Shown one piece after another: positions 50,437 through 60,246 of a DNA stretch of 64,000 nucleotides. The position numbers and the translations under genes are program-made. Each line of letters starts with the position of its first letter. Within the stretch, counting starts at the first letter, position 1. The notes beneath the pieces are model-generated. The model was not told the origin of the DNA. It saw nothing but the letters and a program-made list of their open reading frames with translations, and ran no database searches. Origin of the DNA: G963674835 sp963674835. GTDB lineage: Bacteria; Planctomycetota; Planctomycetia; Pirellulales; Thermoguttaceae. The DNA lies in contig CAXXKC010000001.1 in NCBI GenBank assembly GCA_963674835.2, positions 1,178,001-1,242,000 of the forward strand. The letters run 5' to 3'.

Positions 50437-51995
50437 GGGCCCTCCGTCTGGGTTTGATGCGTCGATTCGCTTGGGAATGCCGCCAACAACGCGTCGGGAG
50501 GCCGATTGGGCGGCATTGCCGCCCGCCGATGGAAGGTCTGGTCCAGTGCGCCGACGGCGGGACGCGCGGCCGAAAGCACCGGCGCCGGGTAGATTCCGAG
50601 CCAAACGATGGCGGCGGCGAGCATGGCATAGAGCCATCCCTCACGCACGCCGAGATCCGAGACGTGCGCCGGCCCGCGGGGCTCGCCCTGGAACACTTGC
50701 TGGAGAAGCCAGAGTGCGTAGATAACAGACGTAATCATACCGGACGCTGCCAGCACGGCGAAGGCGATGCTGACGCGGAAGGTCCCCAGTAGGACGAGGA
50801 ACTCGCCGACGAAATTACCCAATCCGGGCAGGCCCATCGCGGCGAGCACAAAGAGCATGGTCGTGCCGCCAAGCCGCGGCGCCGCCTGCCAGAGTCCGCC
50901 CATGCGGTCCAACTGGCGAGTGCCGAGGCGCGACTCGACGGCACCGGCCAGCAGGAAAAGGGCACCGGTGGCAATCGCGTGGCTCAGGATGAGGATGATC
51001 ACACCGTCCAGCGCCACCGGGTTCCACGCAAAGATGCCCAACAGGACGAAGCCCATGTGGCTGATGCTCGAATAGGCGATCAGGCGTTTGATGTCGGTCT
51101 GCGCGAAGGCCAACACGGCGCCGTAAAGGATGCTGATCACGGCAAGCACCATCGCCACGAGCGTCATGGACGGTACGGCTTGCGGAAACAGCGGGATTGC
51201 AAACCGGAGGAGTCCGTAGGCGGCCGTTTTGCCCATGAGGGCCGACAGAACCAACGTGCCGACCACGGGTGACTCGGCATAGGCGTCGGGAAGCCAGGCG
51301 TGCAGCGGCACGATTCCTAGCTTGACGGCAAACGCGACGAAGAAGCCGATCATGAGCCACACGGCGGTCGCCCAGGGCAGCGGCGTATTGAGCAGTTCGA
51401 AGTAGTTGAACGTGTAGTGGCCGGTGGCGGAACCGTGCGCGAAATAGAGGCCCAGGATCGCCAGCAACATCGCCAGACCGCTAAGCTGTGTGAAGAGGAA
51501 GAACTTCACCGCAGCGGCCGTGCGGCCTTCGTTCCCCCAGATCGCGATCCAGAGCGCCATCGGCAGGATCATCAGCTCCCAGAAGAAATAGAAGAGGAAC
51601 AGATCCAAGGCGAGCAGTACGCCGATCATGGCGGCCAGCACGCCCATGAGCGTCAGGTAGTAGCCGCCGGTGTGCTGCCGGGCTTCGTGGGACGAGGCCA
51701 CCACGGCGACCATGCCGAGGAAGGCTGTCAACTCGATCAGCAACAGGCTCAGACCGTCGGCGCCGAGGTGAAACTGGATGCCGAAGGGTGTGATCCAGGG
51801 CACGTTCCACTCCGCCACCCAGGGGCCGGCGGTGGTCGCGGCCGCCGGCGCGAGCCAAACGCTCAGCCCGATGAGGAATGTGGCCAGCAGCGCCACGAGG
51901 CATATGCCGCGCGATCGGACGGGGCTTTGGCCGTGGAGGAGCCATGCGAGGACTCCGCCGATGAATGGTACCAGGATGAGCCAGAGGAGAATCAT
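50433..51995 (-). CDS. nuoM: NADH-quinone oxidoreductase subunit M
   Basis: This 520-residue proton-pumping subunit has about 14 transmembrane helices, the conserved Glu in 'YFFWELMILPMALW' and Lys in 'AVKFFLFTQLSGLAML', and 'LHAWLPDAYAESPV'. ATG at 51995 overlaps the nuoL stop by four bases. The in-frame extension upstream (to 52055) lies inside nuoL and is not used. Confidence 0.95.
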   Translation of the reverse strand: MILLWLILVPFIGGVLAWLLHGQSPVRSRGICLVALLATFLIGLSVWLAPAAATTAGPWVAEWNVPWITPFGIQFHLGADGLSLLLIELTAFLGMVAVVASSHEARQHTGGYYLTLMGVLAAMIGVLLALDLFLFYFFWELMILPMALWIAIWGNEGRTAAAVKFFLFTQLSGLAMLLAILGLYFAHGSATGHYTFNYFELLNTPLPWATAVWLMIGFFVAFAVKLGIVPLHAWLPDAYAESPVVGTLVLSALMGKTAAYGLLRFAIPLFPQAVPSMTLVAMVLAVISILYGAVLAFAQTDIKRLIAYSSISHMGFVLLGIFAWNPVALDGVIILILSHAIATGALFLLAGAVESRLGTRQLDRMGGLWQAAPRLGGTTMLFVLAAMGLPGLGNFVGEFLVLLGTFRVSIAFAVLAASGMITSVIYALWLLQQVFQGEPRGPAHVSDLGVREGWLYAMLAAAIVWLGIYPAPVLSAARPAVGALDQTFHRRAAMPPNRPPDALLAAFPSESTHQTQTEGP

Positions 51996-53884
51996 AGCAG
52001 CACCACAATTGCGAGATAGATGACCGCACCAATGGCAATACCGGTCGCGTACCACCGGATCTGCCCGGTCTGCGACGAGCCCAGCAGTTCGTTCATCTGC
52101 AGGCAGATGCGAGCGATGAACCGGGTGTAGCGAGTGAGCGGGTCGGGGCCTAAGAGCCTCGCCACCTTGACGTAGATCGGAGCGAGGATCGCGTCATAGA
52201 CCAGGTCGAATCCCCAGCCATAGAACCAGAGGAAATCGAGGATCTGGCCGAGGTAGAGCTTGCGGGTCCGGCGCGATAGTTGAAGCGTGGGGCCGAAAAA
52301 GACCCAGGCCAACAGCAATCCGACCAGTGACGCAAGCGAGGCCGACAGGACCAGCAGTGCGTCGGTACCCGAGGAAACGGCCAGCTCGCGCGCGGAGGGG
52401 AGCACACCGCGAAGGAAGTCGGCAAGCAACGGCTTGTTGCCGAGCGCGGGCGGGACGTTGAGAAATCCGGCAACGATCGAAAGCACGGCCAGGACGGCCA
52501 TGGGCAATCCGATGCGAATACCAGGTTTGTGCTTGGGTTGCTGGCGAAGTGGGCCAAAGAACGTAAGGAAGACCATGCGGAAGGAATACACCGCAGTGAG
52601 CACGGCGCCGAGCAGCCCGCCGACCCAGAACAGTTTGTGCCCGACGGGCGAGCCCCAGGCGCCTTGCAGGATGGCGTCTTTGCTGTAGAACCCGGCGGTA
52701 ATGAGGGGGAGCGCGGCGAGCGAGGAGGCCCCGGCGAGAAACGCGAGGAACGTGCCGGGCATGGCCTTGCGAAGACCGCCCATGCGGAACATGTCGTGCT
52801 GGCGGTCTAGGCCGAGGATGACCACGCCGGCGCCGAGGAATAAGAGCGACTTGAAGAAGGCGTGCATCATGAAATGGAAGATCGCCGCCCACCAGGCACC
52901 GACGCCGAGCGCCAGAAACATGTAGCCGATCTGGCTGATGGTGGAATAGGCAAGAACGCGTTTGATGTCCCGCTGGGTGAGGGCGGCACAGGCGGCCAAC
53001 AGCAGGGTGACCGTCCCGACCAGGGCGACCAACGTTTGGACTATCGGCGCCAGCTCGAACAGCACGTGCATGCGGGCGATGAGGTACACCCCGGCGATCA
53101 CCATCGTGGCCGCGTGGATCAAGGCGCTGACGGGCGTCGGGCCGGCCATGGCGTCGGGCAGCCAGGTGTGCAGCGGTATCTGCGCCGATTTGCCGATGGC
53201 GCCGACCAGCAGCAATGCGGCCGCTGCCCCGGCCGCGCCGGAGCCGACGGGCCACTGGCGAGCCGCGCGGGCGAGAAGCTCGGGGATCTGAAGCGTGCCG
53301 AGTGCGGTGAATAGGAGCAGAAGTCCGACGACGAGCGCGGTGTCGCCGATGCGCGTGATGAGAAACGCTTTGCGGGCGGCGCGGACGTTGGCCGGGTTCT
53401 GGTACCAGAACCCGATGAGCAGATAACTACAAAGCCCCACGCCTTCCCAACCGAGGTACAGAAACAAGAGGTCGTCGGCGAGAATCAGCACGAGCATCGA
53501 GGCGACGAAGAGATTCATGTAGGCGAAGTAGCGCGAGTAGCCTTCATCGCCCTGCATGAATTCGGTGGAATAGAGGAGGATGAGCGACGCGACGGTGGTA
53601 ATGACGAGTGTCATCACCAGCGAAAGGGCGTCGAAGCGGAAGCTGATCGTCGGGCCAAAGCCATCGATGGGAATCCACGTCCAGACCACTTCGGCGTAGC
53701 CGGACGGCGGAGGGGCCGAAGCGAGGAATTCGGCCGCCATCATGTAGACCAACACGGCCGCCGCGACGACGGACCCGACGCCGATCGTGGCGGCAAGCTT
53801 CCGCGGCAACCGCGAGCCGGCCAACGCCAAGACGAGGAAGCCGGCCAACGGCAGAACGGGGATCAGCCAAAGCAGGTGGAACAT
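51992..53884 (-). CDS. nuoL: NADH-quinone oxidoreductase subunit L
   Basis: The 630-residue subunit has about 16 transmembrane helices and the long lateral amphipathic helix expected near the C-terminus. It contains 'FLYLGWEGVGLCSYLLIGFW' (key Glu), 'KAFLITRIGDTAL' and 'PLHTWLPDAMAGPTPVSALIHAATMV' (in parts). It starts 12 bp beyond nuoK. It is a proton channel of the membrane arm. Confidence 0.96.
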   Translation of the reverse strand: MFHLLWLIPVLPLAGFLVLALAGSRLPRKLAATIGVGSVVAAAVLVYMMAAEFLASAPPPSGYAEVVWTWIPIDGFGPTISFRFDALSLVMTLVITTVASLILLYSTEFMQGDEGYSRYFAYMNLFVASMLVLILADDLLFLYLGWEGVGLCSYLLIGFWYQNPANVRAARKAFLITRIGDTALVVGLLLLFTALGTLQIPELLARAARQWPVGSGAAGAAAALLLVGAIGKSAQIPLHTWLPDAMAGPTPVSALIHAATMVIAGVYLIARMHVLFELAPIVQTLVALVGTVTLLLAACAALTQRDIKRVLAYSTISQIGYMFLALGVGAWWAAIFHFMMHAFFKSLLFLGAGVVILGLDRQHDMFRMGGLRKAMPGTFLAFLAGASSLAALPLITAGFYSKDAILQGAWGSPVGHKLFWVGGLLGAVLTAVYSFRMVFLTFFGPLRQQPKHKPGIRIGLPMAVLAVLSIVAGFLNVPPALGNKPLLADFLRGVLPSARELAVSSGTDALLVLSASLASLVGLLLAWVFFGPTLQLSRRTRKLYLGQILDFLWFYGWGFDLVYDAILAPIYVKVARLLGPDPLTRYTRFIARICLQMNELLGSSQTGQIRWYATGIAIGAVIYLAIVVLL

Positions 53885-53896
53885 GTGGGGCCTCGC

Positions 53897-54214
53897 TCAC
53901 TCTCGCACGGTCGTGGCCGCGTCGGAATCGAGGGTGTCGAAACGGTGTCGGAACAGCAGTGCCAACGCTAGGCCTACGGCGACCTCAGCGGCGGCCATGG
54001 TGAGGATGAACAGGTACATGATCTGCCCGTCGGGCGCGGCCCAGCGGGCACCGGCGGCGATGAAGGCCATGCCCGTGGCGTTGAGCATCACTTCGAGCGA
54101 TATGAGGATAAAGACGAGATTGCGGCGGACCGCCACGCCGGCGAGTCCGATGACGAAGAGGATGGCCGCCAGAATCAGACCGTGTTCGAAGGGGACCGAT
54201 GTGACGGTTGTCAT
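53897..54214 (-). CDS. nuoK: NADH-quinone oxidoreductase subunit K
   Basis: The 105-residue subunit has three transmembrane helices with the conserved Glu residues in 'FILISLEVMLNATG' and 'TMAAAEVAVGLAL'. ATG 54214 overlaps the nuoJ stop by four bases. It forms part of the membrane arm near the quinone site. Confidence 0.95.
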   Translation of the reverse strand: MTTVTSVPFEHGLILAAILFVIGLAGVAVRRNLVFILISLEVMLNATGMAFIAAGARWAAPDGQIMYLFILTMAAAEVAVGLALALLFRHRFDTLDSDAATTVRE

Positions 54215-54729
54215 ACGGGTTTCTCCTTGTTGCGTGACGGTGCGTCACGGCGGCTGAGGTGATAGGCAGTGATCAGGCCGGAGAGGAGCAGGAACGAGGC
54301 GAGTTCCGTCGCCAGCAAGTAGGTGCTGAACAGCCGGACGCCGACCTGCTCGGGCAGGACGACGTCGCTGCCGTGCGGTCGGGGAAGCCCCACGGCGATC
54401 ACATAGATGACTTCGACCAGCAAGGCGGTTGCCAGCAGACCGGGGCCGATCCAGCCGGAGGCGATCAGCCAGAGCCGTTCCTCGTGGACAGTATGCCCGC
54501 CGAGATTGAGCATCATGACGACGAAGGCGAACAACACCAGGATCGCCCCGGCGTAGATGATCACTTCGAGCGCCGCGGCGAACGGCGCGCCCATCACGTA
54601 GAAGATCAGCGCAATCGCGAACAGCGAAACGACGAGATACAGCAAGGCGTGGACGGGATGGGCCCGCGTGACCACCATCAGGCTCGACACGACTGCGACC
54701 ACGGCGGAAATGTAGAAGATGGCGTCCAT
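54211..54729 (-). CDS. nuoJ: NADH-quinone oxidoreductase subunit J
   Basis: The 172-residue subunit has about five transmembrane helices, with the conserved 'HPVHALLYLVVSLFAIALIFYVMGAPFAAALEVIIYAGAILVLFAFVVMML' region (seen as HPVHALLYL and EVIIYAGAILVLF, with a pi-bulge helix). It starts 25 bp beyond nuoI and overlaps nuoK by four bases. Confidence 0.95.
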   Translation of the reverse strand: MDAIFYISAVVAVVSSLMVVTRAHPVHALLYLVVSLFAIALIFYVMGAPFAAALEVIIYAGAILVLFAFVVMMLNLGGHTVHEERLWLIASGWIGPGLLATALLVEVIYVIAVGLPRPHGSDVVLPEQVGVRLFSTYLLATELASFLLLSGLITAYHLSRRDAPSRNKEKPV

Positions 54730-54754
54730 CGGTCATTTCTCTCCGGTTGGGGCG

Positions 54755-55270
54755 CTAGGGCAACAGGCTCTTGACGTCGACGGGAGGCGATTCGTTCTCG
54801 GCCTCGCCCTTGTCCTTGTTCTGGATGGCGAGTCCTGCGACGTGGTAGAAGTTGTAGTCCGGATACTTGCCGGGGCCGTCGATGAGCAGGTCCTGTTTTT
54901 CGTAGACGAGGTTATGGCGGACGTACTCGCACATTTCGTAATCGGGGGTGAGCTGGATGGCGTAGGTCGGGCAGGCCTCCTCGCAGAATCCGCAGAAGAT
55001 GCAGCGCGAGAAATTGATGCGGAAGAACTCGGGATAGCGGCGGCCGTGCCCGTCCTCGGTGGCCTGCAAGGCGATGCAATCGACGGGGCAGACGACAGCG
55101 CAGAGGCTGCAGGCCACGCATCGCTCGCCGCCGTCGGGATCGCGGGCCAGCACGATCCGGCCGCGCCAACGCGGCGGCAGATAGGCCTTCTGTTCCGGGT
55201 ACTGGATCGTGACCCTCCTGTGGAACATATGGAGGAACACGGTCCAGAAGATCTTAACGATTCTCCACAT
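54755..55270 (-). CDS. nuoI: NADH-quinone oxidoreductase subunit I
   Basis: The 171-residue peripheral subunit carries two [4Fe-4S] clusters: 'CVACSLCAVVCP' and 'CIFCGFCEEACP', clusters N6a and N6b that hand electrons to NuoB. ATG 55270 is chosen because it starts 'MWRIVKIFW', typical of the subunit, and the longer frame to 55453 lies inside nuoH. It is 11 bp from nuoH. Confidence 0.95.
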   Translation of the reverse strand: MWRIVKIFWTVFLHMFHRRVTIQYPEQKAYLPPRWRGRIVLARDPDGGERCVACSLCAVVCPVDCIALQATEDGHGRRYPEFFRINFSRCIFCGFCEEACPTYAIQLTPDYEMCEYVRHNLVYEKQDLLIDGPGKYPDYNFYHVAGLAIQNKDKGEAENESPPVDVKSLLP

Positions 55271-55281
55271 CGCTTGGCACC

Positions 55282-56238
55282 TCAACCATCGATCCAAAGA
55301 AGCAAACCGCCGGTAACGAGCAGGTTGGCCACCGAGAGCGGCAACATGATCTTCCAGCCAAAGGCGGTCAACTGGTCGTATCGCGGGCGGGGCAACGACG
55401 CGCGGGCCAGGATGAACCCGCCGAGGCAGATGGCCGTCTTGATGATGAACCACACCAGCCCGGGCAGCACGAACCCCAGCCAGCCGCCGAAGAACAGCGT
55501 GACGATGAGTACCGAGATCAGCGTGATGCCGAGGTACTCGCCGACGAAAAACATGCCGAACTTCATGCCGGAATACTCGGTGTGGTAGCCGGCCACCAGC
55601 TCGCTTTCCGACTCGGGGATGTCGAAGGGCAATCGGCGTGTTTCTGCAAGACCGGCGACGACGAACACCAGGAGCCCGAAGAACTGCGGAATGCAGAACC
55701 AGAGGCCGCGCTGCGCTTCGACGATGTCGCTGAAACGGAACGAGCCGGCCATCGCGACGACTCCCATGAGCGAAAGCCCCATGAACACCTCGTAGCTGAG
55801 CATCTGGCCCGTGGCGCGCAGGGAGCCGAGCAGGGCGTACTTGTTGTTCGACGCCCAGCCGCCCAGCACGACGCTGTAGACGCCCAACGACGACATGCCG
55901 AGGAAGAACAGCAGCCCGATATTCAGATTAGCCACGACGATGCCGGGGGCGAAGGTGATCACGGCGAACGACAGAAGCGTGGTCACGATGAGGATCGCCG
56001 GGGCAAGGACGAACATGCCCTTGTCGGCGAAAGGCGGGATCCAGTCCTCCTTGGTGAAGATCTTGATCATGTCGGCCAGCACCTGGAGAAGGCCGAAGGG
56101 GCCGGCGCGATTGGGGCCGTAGCGGTCTTGCCACAGGGCCAGTAGCCGCCGTTCGACCCAGATGAGCCCCGCAGCCACGCTGAGCACAACGATCAGCAAA
56201 ACGACCAGAATGATGATGGGCCAAACGATCGAACTCAT
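55282..56238 (-). CDS. nuoH: NADH-quinone oxidoreductase subunit H
   Basis: The 318-residue membrane subunit links the arms at the quinone site and has about eight transmembrane helices. It contains 'ERRLLALWQDRYGPNRAGPFGLLQ' (in parts: ERRLL, RYGPNRAGP) and 'AETRRLPFDIPESESELVAGYHTEYSG' (RRLPFDIPE, EYSG). ATG 56238 overlaps the nuoG stop by four bases. The longer frame to 57015 runs inside nuoG and is not used. Confidence 0.96.
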   Translation of the reverse strand: MSSIVWPIIILVVLLIVVLSVAAGLIWVERRLLALWQDRYGPNRAGPFGLLQVLADMIKIFTKEDWIPPFADKGMFVLAPAILIVTTLLSFAVITFAPGIVVANLNIGLLFFLGMSSLGVYSVVLGGWASNNKYALLGSLRATGQMLSYEVFMGLSLMGVVAMAGSFRFSDIVEAQRGLWFCIPQFFGLLVFVVAGLAETRRLPFDIPESESELVAGYHTEYSGMKFGMFFVGEYLGITLISVLIVTLFFGGWLGFVLPGLVWFIIKTAICLGGFILARASLPRPRYDQLTAFGWKIMLPLSVANLLVTGGLLLWIDG

Positions 56239-58955
56239 GATGCACCAGGCTTGCGGAGTATCACCCAAGTGGGCGCGGTCAACGGAGGAACGCCCGGCAA
56301 ACCGGCCGGCACTCCGGCGACGCCGAGCGCCAAAGATGGCAAGCACTTCACGGGGAGACGCCAGGGAGTGTCGCCGACGAGGACGTCCAGTTGCTCGCCG
56401 TCGCTCACGCCGAGCCGGCTGGCGTCGTCCGGATGGATCGCCACGTAGGCCGCCGGGGCCAGCTCGGCGATGGCCGGGGCGAGCATGCTCAATTCCTCGG
56501 AGCCGAAGATGTGCGGCAGGGGAACGAGCAGCCAGTGGCCCTGGCGCGGCGCGAAGGCCGCCGGGGGCGAATCGAAGTAGGACGCATCGCCCACCGCAGC
56601 CGGCGCGATCAGCGGGGAACCGGGATCGCCGCCCCGCAACGGCCCCTCGATTTCCTGCTGGTAGTGGTTCAGGGCCTGCACCGAATTCCAACCGGGCGCC
56701 CAGTAGTGCGTGATCAGCGCGGCGGGAGGCTGACCGGGATAGCCTTCCATGGAGAACGCCAGCGCGGAATCGGCGTCGCCGGGCGGTTGCTGGTCGTGGA
56801 CGCTTACGTCGGCGTGCATGGCCGTGCGACCGCTGTAGCGGTGCGGCTGGCGGGGAATGCGCTGGTGCTCGGCTCGGAAAGTGGCCGGCGGCGCCGCATC
56901 CTTGACGCCGTCCAGATCGGGGATCGCTTCGGCCATGGCGGCCAACAGGGCGTCGAGGGTGGTGTAGGTTTCGGCCTCCGCGTGTCCGTTCGCGGCGGCC
57001 CACTGACCGAGCCATTGCCAGCTCTGCTGAACATCACCCTGGGGGGCGAAGACCCGGAAGTGCCGCTGGGCCCTTCCTTCGTTGTTGACGAGAGTACCGT
57101 CGGCCTCGGCGAACGTGGCCGCCGGCAGCGCGATCTCTGCTCGCTCGACGGTGGGAGTGACGATCGAGTCGAGGACGACGACGTGTTTGGCGGCGCTAAG
57201 CAGGGCGTCGACGGCGGCCGTGTCGGCGCGACGGTAGAGGTCGTTCTCGAGGATGATGAGCGTCTCGGCCGCGCCGGTTTCGAGAGCTTGGCGCGCCGCG
57301 GCCAGGTTCGAGGCGGTCATCATGGCCATGCCGACCGTGTTGCACTCGGGCACGGCGAAACAGAGCTTCACCTCGTGCTTGCCGGCGGCGCGGAGGGCCT
57401 CGGCGACGTTGGCGGCCGCCTGGAGCACGGACGGGCTGCCACAAGCAGCACCGGTGACGACAAGCGGGCGGGCCGACTCGCGGAACGCCTCAGCGATGCG
57501 GTCGACGAGCCGGCGCGCGTCGTCGGGCAAGTCGTCGACCCCGGGCGCCGTCGGATCGAGGGCGTGGGCGACGCCGAAGCCGAGACGGGCGATATCGTCC
57601 GGCGCGGCGCAATAGGCTTGCGTGGCGACATCGTCCAGACGCGTGGCGGCCGGCGTGGCGATGAAGCAGGGCCCTCGCTCTTGTTGGATGGCTTCGCGCA
57701 CCGCGGCGTCTTCCCAAGTGGGAATGTGGAGGCTGCCGGCTAGCTCGATTTCCTTGGTGAGGGTCGCCTGACGCAGCGCGAGGGCCAGTCGAGGCGCGGT
57801 TTGCGCGACGTCCTCGCCAAGAATGAGTTGCGCATCGGAGCATTCCGCCAGTTGCAGGCTCGCCGTGGGGATGCAGTGCGTGCGCAGGATTTGCAGGATG
57901 AGACCTGTCGCACGGCAGTCGGTGTCGGACAGTCCGCAGAAGAAGCGGTCTGGGCCGACGAGCGTTCGCAGGGCGAAGTTGGACTCCAACGACGCGCGGG
58001 GCGAGCCGATGCCGATGAGCTTGCTGCGATCGAGCCCCAGCTCGGCCAGGCGGGCAATGGCCGTGTGCTTGTCGACCGGTTCGAGGGTGCCGGCCGACGT
58101 GCGGATCTCGGGCCCGCGGAGGCGTTTGGGGCTGTTGACGAATTCGTAGCCGAAGCGCCCACGATCGCAGAGGAAGTAGCCGTTGATTTGCGAGTGGTAG
58201 CGGTTGCGAGTGCGCCGGAGCGTGCCGTAACGCTCGGCGGGGAGCGTGTTGCAGCCGAGCCCACAGTGGACGCAAATGGATGGCGCGGTCTGGAGGTCCC
58301 ACTTGCGGGCATAGCGTTTCTTGAAGGTCTTGTCGGTGAAGACGCCCGTGGGGCAGATCTCCACGAGGTTGCCGCTGAATTCACTCTCCAATACGCCGTC
58401 GGTCTGCCGGCCGAAGTAGACGTGGTTGTGCCATCCGAAGACATCGAAGTCGCGGCCGCCGGCATAGTCGCGATAGTATCGCACGCAGCGGTAGCAGGCG
58501 ATGCAGCGGTTCATCTCGTGGTTGATCAGCGGTCCCAAGTACTGGTTGCGGTGGGTCCGCTTGTCGAAGTGGTACTGCCGGTAGTTGTGGCCAGTCATCA
58601 CGGTCATGTCCTGGAGGTGGCATTCGCCTCCTTCATCGCAGACCGGGCAGTCGTGGGGATGGTTGACCATGAGGAACTCGGTCACCGCGGCGCGGAACTC
58701 GCGGGCCTCGGGGTCGTCGATGGAGATGCGGGTGCCGTCGGCGGCCTGGGTCATGCAGGCCATGACGATCCTGCCCTTGGTGTCGTTCTCATCCTTGAAC
58801 TGCTTGACCGCACACTGCCGGCACGCGCCGACGGAGTGCATCGCAGGGTGCCAGCAGAAATAGGGGAGGTTGAAGCCAAGCGACAGGCACACGTGGAGCA
58901 GGTTCTGATGCTCGGGAACGTCGTATGGTTTTCCGTCGATGTAGATCCGAGCCAT
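56235..58955 (-). CDS. nuoG: NADH-quinone oxidoreductase subunit G
   Basis: The 906-residue electron-carrying subunit has an N-terminal [2Fe-2S] ferredoxin domain (CWHPAM..GACRQC). The His-Cys3 cluster 'HPHDCPVCDEGGECHLQ' follows, then 'CIACYRCVRYYRD', a C-x2-C-x3-C type 'CVHCGLGCN' and a molybdopterin-oxidoreductase-like body (about 240-900) without the cofactor-ligand Cys or Sec. It starts 3 bp beyond the nuoF stop, so they are translationally linked. Confidence 0.95.
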   Translation of the reverse strand: MARIYIDGKPYDVPEHQNLLHVCLSLGFNLPYFCWHPAMHSVGACRQCAVKQFKDENDTKGRIVMACMTQAADGTRISIDDPEAREFRAAVTEFLMVNHPHDCPVCDEGGECHLQDMTVMTGHNYRQYHFDKRTHRNQYLGPLINHEMNRCIACYRCVRYYRDYAGGRDFDVFGWHNHVYFGRQTDGVLESEFSGNLVEICPTGVFTDKTFKKRYARKWDLQTAPSICVHCGLGCNTLPAERYGTLRRTRNRYHSQINGYFLCDRGRFGYEFVNSPKRLRGPEIRTSAGTLEPVDKHTAIARLAELGLDRSKLIGIGSPRASLESNFALRTLVGPDRFFCGLSDTDCRATGLILQILRTHCIPTASLQLAECSDAQLILGEDVAQTAPRLALALRQATLTKEIELAGSLHIPTWEDAAVREAIQQERGPCFIATPAATRLDDVATQAYCAAPDDIARLGFGVAHALDPTAPGVDDLPDDARRLVDRIAEAFRESARPLVVTGAACGSPSVLQAAANVAEALRAAGKHEVKLCFAVPECNTVGMAMMTASNLAAARQALETGAAETLIILENDLYRRADTAAVDALLSAAKHVVVLDSIVTPTVERAEIALPAATFAEADGTLVNNEGRAQRHFRVFAPQGDVQQSWQWLGQWAAANGHAEAETYTTLDALLAAMAEAIPDLDGVKDAAPPATFRAEHQRIPRQPHRYSGRTAMHADVSVHDQQPPGDADSALAFSMEGYPGQPPAALITHYWAPGWNSVQALNHYQQEIEGPLRGGDPGSPLIAPAAVGDASYFDSPPAAFAPRQGHWLLVPLPHIFGSEELSMLAPAIAELAPAAYVAIHPDDASRLGVSDGEQLDVLVGDTPWRLPVKCLPSLALGVAGVPAGLPGVPPLTAPTWVILRKPGAS

Positions 58956-58958
58956 CGG

Positions 58959-60233
58959 TCATCTCCAGGGGCAGCGTTTCTCGGTCACGTGGCGGCGGAA
59001 ATCGTCGGCGAAGTATCTTAGGGCACTCTGGAGCGGCTCGACGGCGCCGGGGGCCAGCGCACAGAAGGTGTGGCCCGGAGCCAGCAGGCGACAGATTCGC
59101 TGCAACTGCTGGATATCGCGGTCTTCGCCGCGGCCCTGCTCGATCGCTTGCAGCAGGCGCGCGGTCCAGGGGAGGCCGTCGCGGCAGGGCGTGCACCATC
59201 CGCACGATTCGCGGGCGAAGAAGGCCTCGAGGTTGGAGAGCATAGCGACGGGACAGGTGCGATCGTCCAGCACGATCATCGTGCCGGTGCCCAGCCGGCT
59301 GCCGGCCTTCTGCACACCGTCGAAGTCCATCTTCACGTCGAGGTGATCCTCGACGAGGAAATCGGTCGAGGCACCGCCGGGGAGCACGGCCCGAAAGCGA
59401 TAGCCGTCGCGCATGCCGCCGGCGTGCTCTTCGAGTATTTCGCGCATGGGGGTGCCCATGGGAAGTTCCCAGATGCCCGGGCGTTTGACCTTGCCGCTGG
59501 CGCCGTAGAGCTTGGTGCCGCCGTCCTCGCTGCGACTGAGGCTGTGAAACCAATCGGCGCCGCGGTTGATGATGTGGGGCAGGTTGCAGACGGTTTCGGC
59601 GTTGTTGACCACCGTGGGCTTGCCCCAGAGGCCGCACGACTGCGGATAGGGCGGCTTGATGCGAGGGATGGCGCGGCGGCCTTCCAGGGCGTCGAGCAGA
59701 CCGTTTTCTTCGCCGCACATGTAACGGCCGGCGCTGACGTGGAGGTACATCTGCAGGCTGTAGCCGGAGCCGAAAATGTTCTTGCCGAGATACCCCTTGT
59801 CGTAGGCTTCGGCCAACGCCCGCTGGAGGCGCTCGGCGGCGCGTTTGTAGGCCCAGCGAAGAAAGATGTAGGCCACGTCGGCTTCGACGGCGTAGGCCAT
59901 GAGCATGGCGCCTTCGATGAGCTGGTGCGGATCGCCCTCGAGGAGCAAGCGGTCTTTGAACGTGCCGGGCTCCATTTCGTCGGCATTGACGGCGACGTAC
60001 TTGGGCCGGCGGGCGTCGGCGCCCATTGGGACGAAGCTCCACTTCAGTCCGGTCTGAAAACCGGCACCGCCGCGCCCACGGAGGTTCGACGCCTTGACCA
60101 TCTCCTGCACGTCCTTGGGACTGGAACCGCGCAGGACCTTGCGGATCGACTGGTAGCCGCCGGCTTTCTCGTAGGCGGCCAGGTCGAGCGGTTCGCCGTC
60201 GGGGCGGATGTTGGCGGTGAGCGGTCGTTCCAT
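58959..60233 (-). CDS. nuoF: NADH-quinone oxidoreductase subunit F
   Basis: The 424-residue subunit binds FMN and NADH and one [4Fe-4S]. 'GRGGAGFQTGLKW' at about 53-65 is the NADH/FMN loop, and 'ESCGWCTPCRDG' supplies three cluster cysteines. The protein starts at ATG 60233, 13 bp beyond nuoE. This is the site where NADH is oxidised. Confidence 0.96.
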   Translation of the reverse strand: MERPLTANIRPDGEPLDLAAYEKAGGYQSIRKVLRGSSPKDVQEMVKASNLRGRGGAGFQTGLKWSFVPMGADARRPKYVAVNADEMEPGTFKDRLLLEGDPHQLIEGAMLMAYAVEADVAYIFLRWAYKRAAERLQRALAEAYDKGYLGKNIFGSGYSLQMYLHVSAGRYMCGEENGLLDALEGRRAIPRIKPPYPQSCGLWGKPTVVNNAETVCNLPHIINRGADWFHSLSRSEDGGTKLYGASGKVKRPGIWELPMGTPMREILEEHAGGMRDGYRFRAVLPGGASTDFLVEDHLDVKMDFDGVQKAGSRLGTGTMIVLDDRTCPVAMLSNLEAFFARESCGWCTPCRDGLPWTARLLQAIEQGRGEDRDIQQLQRICRLLAPGHTFCALAPGAVEPLQSALRYFADDFRRHVTEKRCPWR

Positions 60234-60246
60234 CGAGGACTTTCTC

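Noticed and set aside
50437..50637. Upstream in-frame extension of nuoN
   Set aside because: It lies inside nuoM; ATG 50436 with GGAGG matches the family's start.
56239..57015. Upstream in-frame extension of nuoH
   Set aside because: It lies wholly inside nuoG and the family's real N-terminus begins at ATG 56238.
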